A stretch of 64,000 nucleotides of DNA from CAZMVY01 sp964653435 (GCA_964653435.1 CAZZFA010000016.1:3245-67244), one strand, 5' to 3'. Shown: positions 34,798 to 43,188, counted from the first letter of the stretch. Notes: generated by a model from the letters alone, not told the origin. A program made the numbers and translations.

Positions 34798-34870
34798 TGC
34801 TGGCGGAGGGACTCGAACCCTCAACCACCCGCTTACTGGTCGGGTGCTCTTCCGTTTGAGCTACGCCGGC
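34798..34870 (-). tRNA. tRNA-Thr-like gene with aberrant anticodon arm
   Basis: A 73-nt cloverleaf with standard proportions: acceptor GCCGGCG/CGCCAGC (one C-A mismatch at pair 3-70), T8 A9, D stem GCTC/GAGC with G18 G19, T arm GAGGG-TTCGAGT-CCCTC and discriminator A; CCA is not encoded. The anticodon loop reads CCAGTAA. This gives anticodon AGT (Thr), but position 33 is C instead of the near-universal U, and pair 31-39 is A-G. A normal tRNA-Thr(UGU) would have CTTGTAA in this context. Either a decaying gene or a tRNA with unusual decoding. Confidence 0.7.
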
Positions 34871-35177
34871 ACGATCGGACGCGGACCCGTTCGTTATCTC
34901 CCCGCTACCATGGATACCACATCCGATCCCAGTGATTTCCTTGCAACACCCTCCTCGCGGCGGAAGCGCCGCACGCTGCCGCGCACTTCAACCGTGACGT
35001 CTTGCCCTGGACTCGCGCCCGGGCGCACTGGCACTGCCTCGCACAGGTACGCGGCACGAGCCTCCCCGGGGCGGCGGTTGTCCGTCAACCGCCGCCCCCG
35101 CAAAGCGACTCAGAAACCTTGAAAAACCCGGTTCCTTGCTCGTTCTCTTGCAGTCTGCCTCCTTTCTGTCGGTACCC
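34871..35177. other. Intergenic region without recognisable gene
   Basis: About 300 bp between the tRNA-like gene and a minus-strand terminator. It holds a GC-rich hairpin GGCGGCGGTTG/CAACCGCCGCC around 35071-35096. Short minus-strand ORFs have no ribosome binding site or family resemblance. Confidence 0.4.
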
Positions 35178-35216
35178 AACAAAAAACCCTGCGGTCCGTC
35201 GCGGGGCCGCAGGGTT
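35178..35216 (-). terminator. Intrinsic terminator on the minus strand
   Basis: Perfect 10-bp stem AACCCTGCGG/CCGCAGGGTT (35216-35207 with 35194-35185), 12-nt loop, followed on the minus strand by TTTTGTT. It ends either the MFS-acyltransferase message (stop 200 bp upstream) or a separate small RNA. Confidence 0.75.
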
Positions 35217-35362
35217 CTCGAAACTTCCGCGCTCGAACAACCCTACGGCCCACTGCAGTCGAACGCGATACCCTTACCGCGCGACCATACCATCGTCGTG
35301 GCATGCGTCGTGCACGATCGCGTCTGCGACTGGCGGTACCCGAGCTGTTTGAGCGATTGACT
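35217..35362 (-). ncRNA. Candidate rod-like structured RNA (6S-like), unassigned
   Basis: Between the MFS-acyltransferase stop and the terminator the minus strand can fold into a long interrupted hairpin: outer helix 35355-35346 with 35239-35230 (10 bp, one mismatch), then 35331-35327 with 35261-35257, then 35323-35319 with 35267-35263, and a terminal hairpin 35317-35313 with 35300-35296. Unpaired internal segments between the outer and middle helices resemble the central bubble of 6S RNA. TATAGT at 35374-35369 could be a -10 box, but no -35 is seen. Total length with terminator would be about 185 nt. Confidence 0.35.
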
Positions 35363-35416
35363 CATTGCACTATATTCCTGCCGTCACTACGAATCTACAC
35401 CATGTTCCCAGCGATG

Positions 35417-37360
35417 TCAAGGGCTTTTCCCGTTTTTTTTCTGCTCGCCCATCGCCCGGATCCTTTCCATAATCAGACCGGCAACGTGGCGGACCACGGC
35501 GTCGTCCCGCTCGTGCCCGTAGTAGGGGCTCAGGTCGATCGGCTTGCCGTACCGGACCCGGGCCCGGTGCCTCCGGAAGAAAGACCACGCAATGCCGGGG
35601 TGATACCGCGTCCCGCGGATATACACCGGTACCACCGGCGCCCGGGAGTGAAGGGCCAGCATCGCCACGCCCGGCTTGGGGTCCACCCGCTCATGCGGGG
35701 CCGGAATGCGGCCCTCCGGGAAAATACCCAGCGCCTTGCCCGCCCGCAGCCGCCGCAGCGCCGCCCGCGTACTCGCTACGTCGAACCCGTCGCGCCTCAC
35801 GGGAATGCATTCGATCATGTGCGTCAGCCGCCCGAACACGGGCAGGTCGTTGTACTCCGCCGCAATCAGGAAACTGATGTCTCCCCGAACGTTCGTCGCG
35901 ATGATCAGGAGCGGGTCGATCGTGCAGGTGTGGTTGGCGACCAGGATCACCGGTCCCTCGCGCGGCACCGTGCACGGACCTTCGCGCTCAAGCCGGAACC
36001 ACCACCGACAATAGAACGCATTCAGGTTGCGCCAGAAACCCAGTACGAACCCGAACGGCGACCGTCGCGCGCGCACCACCAGCGTGGCCGCGCCCGCGCC
36101 GAACATCAGCACCGTCATCGCGAGCAGGATATACGCAACCCAGCGGTCGATGCGGGGCCAGTCGGGTATGCCGAGCACCCCCGTCGCGACAAGCAGGCCC
36201 GCGATCGTCGCCAGATCGGTCACGCCGAATACCCGCCCCCGCACACGATCGGGCACGATGCGCTGCATCAGCGCGTTGTAGCTGGCCATGACCCCCGCCG
36301 AAAACGCACCGGCTGTCACAATCGCGGCGGCGCCCAGGCACATCGCCGTCGTCGGGCTGAACCCCCCGAGCACGCTCAGCGTCAGCATGCCGATCGCGAC
36401 GCCGATACCCATCAGCGACCAGGTAATGGCGATCTCGCTCGGCAGCGCGTCTCCCAGAACCGTCAGGATCAGCGAACCGCTCAGGATGCCCACGCCCAGA
36501 AACGCCTGGAAGCTCCCGATGTCGTTGTACTCGTGCCGTCCGTACACGTCGCGGACAATCGCCGGAATCGTACTCCGCACGACCGCGCCCACACTCCAGA
36601 TCAGCACCGCAATCGCCACCAGTTCCGCGACGCGCCGATGCCGCGCGATGTAGGCAAAGCCCTCCTTGAGCACCGCCGCGCCGCCGGCGCGCCGCTCCGC
36701 AACGAGGCGTGCCGGACCGCGAGGCAGCCGGATCATCGAGAGCAGCAGGGCGCTGCCCAGAAAGGAAACGGCGTCGAACCGGAACGCCACCGACGGAGCG
36801 TAGTACGTGGCCAGGTACCCGCCGCCCTTCATGGAGATCATCGTAGCGATCACGCCCAACCCGCTGATCATCGCGTTGGCCTGTACGAGCTGCTGCGGCC
36901 GGATCAACGTCGGGACCAGGGCCGACCGCGCCGGCGAGAAGACGGCCGCGAACACGCCCACGAGCAGCAGCGGCAGAAACGGTCCCCAGGAGCCCCACCC
37001 CTGACACGTTGCGATGAGCCAGGCGAAACTGAACATGAGGCCCGCACGGACGAGGTCCGCAAAGACCATCAGCCCCCGTCGCGGCAGCCGATCGGACAAC
37101 ACCCCGGTAAACGGCCCGAGGAGGAAGAACGGCAGCATGAAGACGAACGTGATCTTCGCGAAAAGCTGCGTCAGATTGGCGGAATCGAGGGCGTGCTGCG
37201 TCTTGAGCAGCGCCATCTCGGAAAGGTGATCGCCCAGCGCGCTGACACCATAGGCGCACCACAGCAGAAGAAAGGCGCGATTCCGGAAAAGGCTCGCCGC
37301 CGGCTGAGCCGGCCCCGGCGCTTCACGGCCCGTTCTGCTGCCCTCAACCGCTCGTGTCAT
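35417..37360 (-). CDS. MFS transporter fused to 1-acylglycerol-3-phosphate acyltransferase
   Basis: A 647-aa bifunctional membrane protein. Residues about 25-430 form a 12-helix MFS transporter of the lysophospholipid transporter (LplT) type, with GDHLSEMALLKT in TM1 and GPFTGVLSDRLPRRGLMVF between TM2 and TM3. Residues about 445-647 are a PlsC domain with VANHTCTIDPLL (HX4D), a GRLTHMIECIPVRRDG loop and IFPEGRI. This is the arrangement of LplT-Aas proteins that flip and reacylate lysophospholipids, but without the C-terminal acyl-ACP synthetase domain. Start 37360 (MTRAVEGS) is preferred; AGGGA precedes it. Confidence 0.88.
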   Translation of the reverse strand: MTRAVEGSRTGREAPGPAQPAASLFRNRAFLLLWCAYGVSALGDHLSEMALLKTQHALDSANLTQLFAKITFVFMLPFFLLGPFTGVLSDRLPRRGLMVFADLVRAGLMFSFAWLIATCQGWGSWGPFLPLLLVGVFAAVFSPARSALVPTLIRPQQLVQANAMISGLGVIATMISMKGGGYLATYYAPSVAFRFDAVSFLGSALLLSMIRLPRGPARLVAERRAGGAAVLKEGFAYIARHRRVAELVAIAVLIWSVGAVVRSTIPAIVRDVYGRHEYNDIGSFQAFLGVGILSGSLILTVLGDALPSEIAITWSLMGIGVAIGMLTLSVLGGFSPTTAMCLGAAAIVTAGAFSAGVMASYNALMQRIVPDRVRGRVFGVTDLATIAGLLVATGVLGIPDWPRIDRWVAYILLAMTVLMFGAGAATLVVRARRSPFGFVLGFWRNLNAFYCRWWFRLEREGPCTVPREGPVILVANHTCTIDPLLIIATNVRGDISFLIAAEYNDLPVFGRLTHMIECIPVRRDGFDVASTRAALRRLRAGKALGIFPEGRIPAPHERVDPKPGVAMLALHSRAPVVPVYIRGTRYHPGIAWSFFRRHRARVRYGKPIDLSPYYGHERDDAVVRHVAGLIMERIRAMGEQKKNGKSP

Positions 37361-37462
37361 CCGATCCCTGCGGGTCCGACGGATACGCCTGCAATACGCC
37401 GCGAGCAACGCGGTTCAGCCCCGTGGCCGTCCCGGCGCCCCCACGTAAGCTCCTCCAGCCCG

Positions 37463-38185
37463 CTACACGCCCGCGAGTAGAGGTACGGCCGCACCACTGA
37501 TGATCGCCGCCTCGTCGCTCAAGAGCAAGAGGATGACCTCCGCCACAGCCATGGGAGAGATCCATCGGGAGGGGTCGGCCTTCGGCATCGCCCGGCGGTT
37601 TGCGGGCGTGTCGATAGCGCTCGGCAGGATCGCGTTGCACGTGATGCCGGTACCCTGAAGCTCGTTTGCCAGCGTCTGCGTCATGGCCAGCACGGCCGCC
37701 TTCGCCGCTACGTACGCCGTCATCTTCGCAGGCTGCTGCAGCACGGCGCGGGCCGACACTGTCACGATCCGCCCCCAGCCGCGTTTCTTCATCCGCGGCA
37801 CGGCCTCCCGACACGCCAGCCAGACGCCCTTGGCGTTGAGGTCGGCGAGAGTATCCCACTGCTCCGCCGGAGCCTCGTCGATCGGCGCCATGCCCCAGCC
37901 GCCGGCGATCGCCAGCAACACATCCAGCCGCCCGCGGCGTGAATCCACGTCGGCGAACAGTCCCGCGACGGCCGTCGCATCCGTGACATCGACCCGATGG
38001 AAACAGAGCCGATCCGACTTCGCCCACGGCTCGGCACGTAACCGGTCGCGCTCCGCCTCGGCAACGAATGTCACATGGCACAGGGCCCCCGCCTCGTGCA
38101 CCCTTCGCGTTACAGCCGATCCAAGCGCCCCCGTACCGCCCGTGATGACCGCAACCTTCCCGGAGAGATCCACGTCTATCGCCAT
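37463..38185 (-). CDS. Short-chain dehydrogenase/reductase (SDR)
   Basis: A 240-aa classical SDR: cofactor loop VAVITGGTGALGSAV (TGxxxGxG), DVTDATAV, AIAGGWGM in place of the usual NNAG, catalytic Ser in IVTVSARAVL, and the YxxxK in TAYVAAKAAVLAMTQTLA. The segment ITCNAILPSAIDTPANRRAM is typical of the substrate loop. It oxidises or reduces an unidentified alcohol or ketone with NAD(P). Upstream of the MFS-acyltransferase gene by 102 bp on the same strand. Confidence 0.9.
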   Translation of the reverse strand: MAIDVDLSGKVAVITGGTGALGSAVTRRVHEAGALCHVTFVAEAERDRLRAEPWAKSDRLCFHRVDVTDATAVAGLFADVDSRRGRLDVLLAIAGGWGMAPIDEAPAEQWDTLADLNAKGVWLACREAVPRMKKRGWGRIVTVSARAVLQQPAKMTAYVAAKAAVLAMTQTLANELQGTGITCNAILPSAIDTPANRRAMPKADPSRWISPMAVAEVILLLLSDEAAIISGAAVPLLAGV

Positions 38186-38205
38186 AGCCGCACCGGCTCG
38201 ATTGT

Positions 38206-38272
38206 AGTGCCGTTTTCGGTAAGACAGTTTCGCATGCGGCGAGCAGCGCCGCGAAGGCTCAGTCGCCCCTAC
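38206..38272 (+). repeat. Dispersed 67-bp repeat, copy 1
   Basis: Begins AGTGCCGTTTTCGGTAAGAC and ends CAGTCGCCCCTAC. The same 67 bp recurs at 63829-63895 with a single mismatch (position 28). It is intergenic in both places. Confidence 0.9.
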
Positions 38273-38600
38273 GGGGCTTTGCGCGTGTTGACGCCGGGAA
38301 CCCAGGGCTTACGCCCTGGGCTACTCTCGGTCGCCCCTACGGGGCTGGAAACGAACGAAACTCTCGAACCGAAAGCGGCAGTAGCAACGTTCTCGTTGCC
38401 ACAGTCTCCTTCATCTTCAGTGCCGTCGCGCAGCCCCCGGCCGCGCCCCCGCAGGGAGTACAGTATGCGGTGCGGTTCCTCCGAAACCGTGGCGGTCCTG
38501 GAAAGACTGCACTCCACTGCTCGCCCGGCCTCAAATCCGCGCGAATCGCCGGCCGCTCGCGCGATGACGGTGCAGGGGCCACAGACAGCAACGCATGACG
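38273..38600. repeat. Repeat-rich intergenic region with palindromic modules
   Basis: Contains the hairpin CCCAGGGC-TTAC-GCCCTGGG (38301-38320) and a module GAAACGAACGAAACTCTCGA followed by ACCGAAAGCGGC (about 38346-38377). Reverse-complement relatives of the latter occur at about 61590-61635 and 63525-63560. AGACTGCACTCCAC (about 38505) also recurs at about 61692. No gene seen; this looks like debris of a dispersed repeat family. Confidence 0.6.
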
Positions 38601-38735
38601 CACAGCTCCGCTCCCCGCCGACGATCAAGGCGGAGCCGTATGGCGCCGACGGACGAATCCTCGCTCGTGCGGTGCGCGCCGGTTGCGGCGGCTGACGAAC
38701 TCATCGTGGATACGAATGACCGACTCGCCCGGGTC

Positions 38736-39440
38736 CTACGCCGCGGGTCCGTCCGGCGCAGGCGGATGCTCCCCGGCCGGTCCCGCGGACGTCGGCGCCC
38801 CCGTCGCCTCTGCGGCCGGTGCGGCCGATGCATCCGCCGTCGGAGCGGGCGCCGGCTGCGCCGCTTTCGGTTCCGGGGGTCGAAGTTCCTCCACCTGCGG
38901 CAACTCGCGCAGATCAGCCAGGCCGAAGACCTCGAGGAACTTCCGGGTCGTCCCGTAGAGCATCGGCCGGCCGATCTCCTCGGCCCGCCCGACGATCTTG
39001 ATCAGCCCCAGCTCACGAAGCCGGTTCAGCATCTCGCCCGCCGCCACCCCGCGGATCGCCTCGATGTCCGCCCGCAACACCGGCTGCTTGTACGCCACGA
39101 CGGCCAGCGTCTCCAGCGCCGCCTGCGACAGCTTCGAGTCCGACCGCGCCTTGGACAGCTTGCTCAGCCAGGTGTTGTATTCCGGCAGCGTAAGCATCTG
39201 GAAGCCGGCTGCGATCTCTTCGATGCGGAATGCTGCCCCCACCGCCTCATAGCGATCGTTCAGCGCGGCGATGTGCTTCTTGACCTCGCGAGCATCTCCC
39301 GCGCCGACAATCTGCGCGATCTTCGCCGCCGGCAGCGGAACATCCGAGGCGAAGAGGATCGCCTCGACCACGCTCTGCGTCGTGATCTCCTTCGGACTTC
39401 CGGGAGTGCCTTGGGGCTGCACGACTTCCGTGTCACTCAT
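38736..39440 (-). CDS. scpB: SMC-Scp complex subunit ScpB
   Basis: A 234-aa chromosome segregation protein made of two winged-helix domains: VVEAILFASDVPLPAAKIAQ at the start, GFQMLTLPEYNTWLSKLS, then LSQAALETLAVVAYKQPVLR with ADIEAIRGV, and GRAEEIGRPMLYGTTRKFLE with VFGL. The C-terminal 60 residues are Ala/Pro-rich and likely disordered. ScpB with ScpA bridges SMC dimers. scpA is not adjacent. Its promoter predicts a leaderless message. Confidence 0.94.
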   Translation of the reverse strand: MSDTEVVQPQGTPGSPKEITTQSVVEAILFASDVPLPAAKIAQIVGAGDAREVKKHIAALNDRYEAVGAAFRIEEIAAGFQMLTLPEYNTWLSKLSKARSDSKLSQAALETLAVVAYKQPVLRADIEAIRGVAAGEMLNRLRELGLIKIVGRAEEIGRPMLYGTTRKFLEVFGLADLRELPQVEELRPPEPKAAQPAPAPTADASAAPAAEATGAPTSAGPAGEHPPAPDGPAA

Positions 39441-39448
39441 GGCCGCTG

Positions 39449-39477
39449 AATATATCGGGTCCGGGTGACGACGTCCA
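39449..39477 (-). promoter_or_regulatory. scpB promoter; predicts leaderless mRNA
   Basis: Minus strand TGGACG (39477-39472), 17-bp spacer, TATATT (39454-39449). The -10 box ends 9 nt before the ATG at 39440, leaving room for no more than two untranslated bases. Confidence 0.55.
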
Positions 39478-39691
39478 CACGCAAGCCGTCAGCGCCTTGT
39501 CTCGCGAACGCAGCGGCTCAATGATCCGTCTTCGGATGCCCGAAGGGGCTGTCGGCCGACCCGCGGCCCCAAGGCATGGCGTTCGCGGCGACCGCCCCGC
39601 GGCCTGCCTCCGCACCCGGAAATCCCGGAAGGCCGACCGGACGACAGGCCGCGCGACAAACCATGAACGAGCGGTCCCGGCTACGGGCTTG

Positions 39692-42511
39692 TCATGTCCC
39701 GTACACCCGCCGTTTCGTCCACCGGTCGATCAGCGGCACCAGCGTGTTCATCGCCAGCAGCGCCCAGTAGCCCGCCGTCGTCGCCAGCCCGTACAGACGC
39801 AGCGCGATTGCCAGGGCCCCCACCCCCGCGCCGAACCACCGCTGCCCGCGTGACGTGAGCGGGCTTGTCACGGAATCGCCCGCCAGCAGCAGGACCACCA
39901 GCATCAGTTCCCCCGCCGTCAGATGGTGCAGCACGTACGCCAGCCCCACCGGCAAACCTTCATCGAACACCCGCCCCGGGAACCAGATCAGCCGACCGCC
40001 CTGCTGAATCGGCAACACGAGCGCCGCTCCCGCTGCCGCCGCGATCGCCGACGCGATGCACCATCCGCGAACATGACCGCGCCAGCCCAGGATCAGCGCC
40101 GCGACGATCAGCATCACCACCGGCCCGCCGATCAGCACCCCTGCCCCGCCGGGCGCTGCACCCGCGGCCCCGGCCGCGTTGGCATCCAGGAGCGTCATGC
40201 CCCACGGCGGGAGGTAGTCCCGGATGGCTACCGTGATCGGCGATCGCCCCGCCTCAACGAACCGCGGATCGCCCGAGGCCAGCGCCACCAGCGCGCCGAC
40301 CGTCGTGAGCGGCGCCTCCGTCCCGGTGGGCGACACCGGCGTTGCCGCGCGTGCCAGACTGGAGCCAAACAACAGTTCAACGGCGACCCGCCCGAGCGCC
40401 GCCGGGTGCCAGAGATGATTCCCATGCCCGCCGAGCAGCTTCTGGCCGATCAGCGTGGCGATCAATACCGCCGTAATCGGGATGTACCAACCTGCCGCCA
40501 TCGCATCGGGCGGCAGTGTGAGGGCGACAAGCAAGCCCGTCAGCAGCGCCTGTGCCTCCGCACGGCCGCTTGCCGTACCGCCCGTCTCCGCGCGGAAAAG
40601 AACCGCCGAAACAACCTTCTCCACAAGCAGCGCGGTGGCGATCGTGACGGCAAGCACCGCCAGGGCACTGGTGCCGAAGAAGACTACGCCCGCCGCCGCC
40701 GGCAGCGATGCGGCGGCAATCCATGTCCATGTCGCCGTTGCGGTGGTCTCCACGCCCCGCCACTGCGGCGACGGCTCCGCGCGGAGCAGCCGTGGCGAGA
40801 TGCCCGTGTGTGTGGCGTGCGGTCTCGCGGAAGCCGCGCCGGTCTCGCCCGGACCGCGTTCCACACGGGGCGCGGGCGTCCCGCCTGCTTTCCCTGCGTC
40901 AACAAACGCAGGGTCCCGCGGAGACGACTGCGCCGTCGCGTCGCTGCACGCCGCGGGCGGAGTTGCCTGACCGAAAGCGGCGTTCGCGTTGGCCGGCGGC
41001 GTTTCCGTATTCCCGCTTCCCGTGTGACACCGCTCTTGAACAACGTTCTCCTGCGTCTCCGCCTCGCCTCGCGGCCCCGGCCGCCCGGAACCCGGACCCC
41101 GGACCGCAACCTCTCGCAGGACCGCCCGTATCGACTCAGCCAGAGGCAGCCGCGCGGGGCACACATAGGAGCACAAGCCGCACTCGATGCACGCCCGCGC
41201 ATGCAGTCGGGCAACGCGAGCCATGTCCCGTCGCTCGATGGCGCCGAGTAGCGCGGCAGGGTCCAGACCGACGGGACAGTCCTCCAGACACCACCCGCAG
41301 CGGGTGCAGGTCCCCGGCGACACCGTCGGCCGGTACGACGCCCCCGGCCCATCGCGGACCGTCATCAGGAGGATCGCCGTGGTGCACTTCGTCACCACCG
41401 TCTCCATCCGCCGGATGGCGGTCCCGGTCATCGGGCTTCCGACTACCACGGCAGAGGGCGGCTGCCGCACGCCTGCATACCCGATCACATCGCCTACCGG
41501 CGTGCCCACCGCGACCAGATAGTTCCCCGGACGCTCGACTGCGTCGCCCGTCACCGTCACCAGGCGCTGTGTCACAGGCATTCCGGAGCGGAGAAACGAT
41601 TCGATGGCCGCAACTGCTCCCACGCCGATCACAAGCGCACCGACGGAGAGATCATTGCCGCCCAGGGGAATCTCCTTCCCGCAGATAGCCTTGACGAGAA
41701 GCGCGGGATGCCCTTGCGGATACTTGTTGACCAGTGGCGCGATCCGCACCCGCGGCCCCGGTCCCCCCCCTGCGCCGGCGGCCGTACCCGAGCGGTCCGA
41801 GCCTCGCTCGTGCGTACGCTTCTCGCTTTGCGCCGCCAGGTGCGAAACCACCCGGTGTTTCGACCGGTCGACCGCCAGCCAGACCTCGCAAAGCCCCAGG
41901 AGCTCCGCCAGACGCCTGCCGCCGTTCAGGACGTCGTCGGTCCGCTCAACCAGAATCCGCCAGTCCGCCGTCACACACGGGTCCGACTCCATCGCATTGA
42001 TGATCAGACATGCGCATCCGCGGCCCGCGGCGGCAAGCCTCGCCGCCGTCGAAACCCCCTCGCCTGCCGGGTAGCCGTATTCCACGATGCCCGCCGCTGC
42101 GGCCTGCGCGACCAGATCGTCAAGGTGCCGGACCGTCCGCGCGCTGGCAACATGCGGAACCGCCGCCCGGTGCGTCTCGATCTCGACGCAGGGCACTTCG
42201 GGAGCATACGGCGTATCGCATAGAACGATGCCTCGCACCACGCCGTCGGCGGACGCATGAACCGGCACCGCATCCGGCCCGCTCGCCTGCCCGATCCGCT
42301 CACCGCAGCGCACGGTCTGGCCGATCTGCACGCACGGGTCCGCACACCGCCCGTCCTGTGCGCCCAGGGGCACGTACAGCCGCCGGGGAATCGGCAACGG
42401 CTCGATCGGACGGTCCTCGGTGCGTTCCTTCTCCGCCGGCAGAAAGACGCCGCCATAAAAGGCGCCTTTGCCGTTCCAGCCCCACGACGAACGCAATCGC
42501 CATCCCGCCAC
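39692..42511 (-). CDS. RnfC-RnfD fusion protein of an Rnf-type electron transport complex
   Basis: A 939-aa protein joining two Rnf subunits. Residues about 15-465 are RnfC: the opening GAFYGGVFLPAEKERTEDRP, a flavin/NADH-binding Rossmann-like part, NKYPQGHPALLVKAICG, and two [4Fe-4S] motifs CTRCGWCLEDCP (402) and CIECGLCSYVCP (441). A Pro/Gly-rich linker (468-583) leads to RnfD, a membrane domain with about nine helices (585-939) containing GGHGNHLWHPAALGRV. The flavin-bearing Thr expected before PL in RnfD appears replaced (GTEAPL). No rnfA, B, E or G is nearby. GTG 42511 is the likely start, chosen from the RnfC N-terminus; AGGG lies upstream. Confidence 0.85.
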   Translation of the reverse strand: MAGWRLRSSWGWNGKGAFYGGVFLPAEKERTEDRPIEPLPIPRRLYVPLGAQDGRCADPCVQIGQTVRCGERIGQASGPDAVPVHASADGVVRGIVLCDTPYAPEVPCVEIETHRAAVPHVASARTVRHLDDLVAQAAAAGIVEYGYPAGEGVSTAARLAAAGRGCACLIINAMESDPCVTADWRILVERTDDVLNGGRRLAELLGLCEVWLAVDRSKHRVVSHLAAQSEKRTHERGSDRSGTAAGAGGGPGPRVRIAPLVNKYPQGHPALLVKAICGKEIPLGGNDLSVGALVIGVGAVAAIESFLRSGMPVTQRLVTVTGDAVERPGNYLVAVGTPVGDVIGYAGVRQPPSAVVVGSPMTGTAIRRMETVVTKCTTAILLMTVRDGPGASYRPTVSPGTCTRCGWCLEDCPVGLDPAALLGAIERRDMARVARLHARACIECGLCSYVCPARLPLAESIRAVLREVAVRGPGSGRPGPRGEAETQENVVQERCHTGSGNTETPPANANAAFGQATPPAACSDATAQSSPRDPAFVDAGKAGGTPAPRVERGPGETGAASARPHATHTGISPRLLRAEPSPQWRGVETTATATWTWIAAASLPAAAGVVFFGTSALAVLAVTIATALLVEKVVSAVLFRAETGGTASGRAEAQALLTGLLVALTLPPDAMAAGWYIPITAVLIATLIGQKLLGGHGNHLWHPAALGRVAVELLFGSSLARAATPVSPTGTEAPLTTVGALVALASGDPRFVEAGRSPITVAIRDYLPPWGMTLLDANAAGAAGAAPGGAGVLIGGPVVMLIVAALILGWRGHVRGWCIASAIAAAAGAALVLPIQQGGRLIWFPGRVFDEGLPVGLAYVLHHLTAGELMLVVLLLAGDSVTSPLTSRGQRWFGAGVGALAIALRLYGLATTAGYWALLAMNTLVPLIDRWTKRRVYGT
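40892..40913. repeat. Palindrome inside the RnfC-RnfD linker coding sequence
   Basis: CCCTGCGT-CAACAA-ACGCAGGG, a perfect 8-bp hairpin, encodes part of RDPAFVDAG in the linker. The flanking codons are very GC-rich. It resembles the intergenic palindromes of this window (for example 38301-38320), suggesting that a mobile palindromic element entered the gene in frame. Confidence 0.5.
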
Positions 42512-42681
42512 GTACGAAGCCCTGCCGCCACTATGCTTTCCCGGACACTCTACGCTGCCACGCCGTTTCCTGCTACCCGCCGTCCCGGCGCGATCAACGC
42601 GTCGCCTCCGGGCGGTTCGGTCGGCTCGCCGCGCCATTACATGACTTGGCGGAATCTGACGGCGGCGGCTACGATTCGTCC

Positions 42682-43056
42682 ATGATCCCCTCGCCCGAAC
42701 GCAACGTCCCGAGACCGATTACGATTCGCCTGCTGGATCTCTTCCGCATAGGCCCAGGCCCCAGCTCCAGCCACACCGTCGGCCCGATGCGCGCCGCCGA
42801 AATCGCCATCGAGCACAATCTCGGGCTCACCTGCGATCCCCTCAACGGCCTCGTGCAGGTGCCCTGCATCGAGCGCAATGCCATGGCCGTCGCCGAGGCC
42901 TGGGCCGCCGCACAGTTGGCCTTCGCCTCCGACGGACGCCACGTCATCAGCCTTGACCGTGTCATCCATGCAATGAAACGTACTGGTGACGATATGCGCC
43001 AGGAATACGAGGAAACCGGCGAAGGCGCCTTGGCCGTCAGCCTCGCGGAATGCTGA
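42682..43056 (+). pseudogene. Internally deleted L-serine dehydratase (124 codons)
   Basis: The first 36 codons match the N-terminus of single-chain iron-sulfur L-serine dehydratase (LLDLFRIGPGPSSSHTVGPM), and the remaining 88 match its C-terminus (EHNLGLTCDPLNGLVQVPCI, ERNAMAV, a terminal Cys). The central 300 or so residues of the roughly 450-aa enzyme are absent although the frame is intact. The three Cys expected to hold the [4Fe-4S] cluster remain, but most of the substrate site is gone. No clear ribosome binding site. Divergent from the RnfCD gene. Likely a deletion remnant; a shortened functional protein is less likely. Confidence 0.65.
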
Positions 43057-43188
43057 CGGCTGCGCGACGCATTCGGCAAATCCCTTCCGGCCCCCAGCGG
43101 GCACAGGTCTGCAGCCGATGCGCGAGGTGCCGGCAGCCCGGCGGCCGGCGCACCGGGCAAGACGGCGGTGCGCATGCGCCGGGGACCG

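Noticed and set aside
34894..35182. Small minus-strand ORFs near the tRNA-like gene
   Set aside because: No ribosome binding site, Arg-rich composition typical of non-coding GC-rich DNA, no recognised family.
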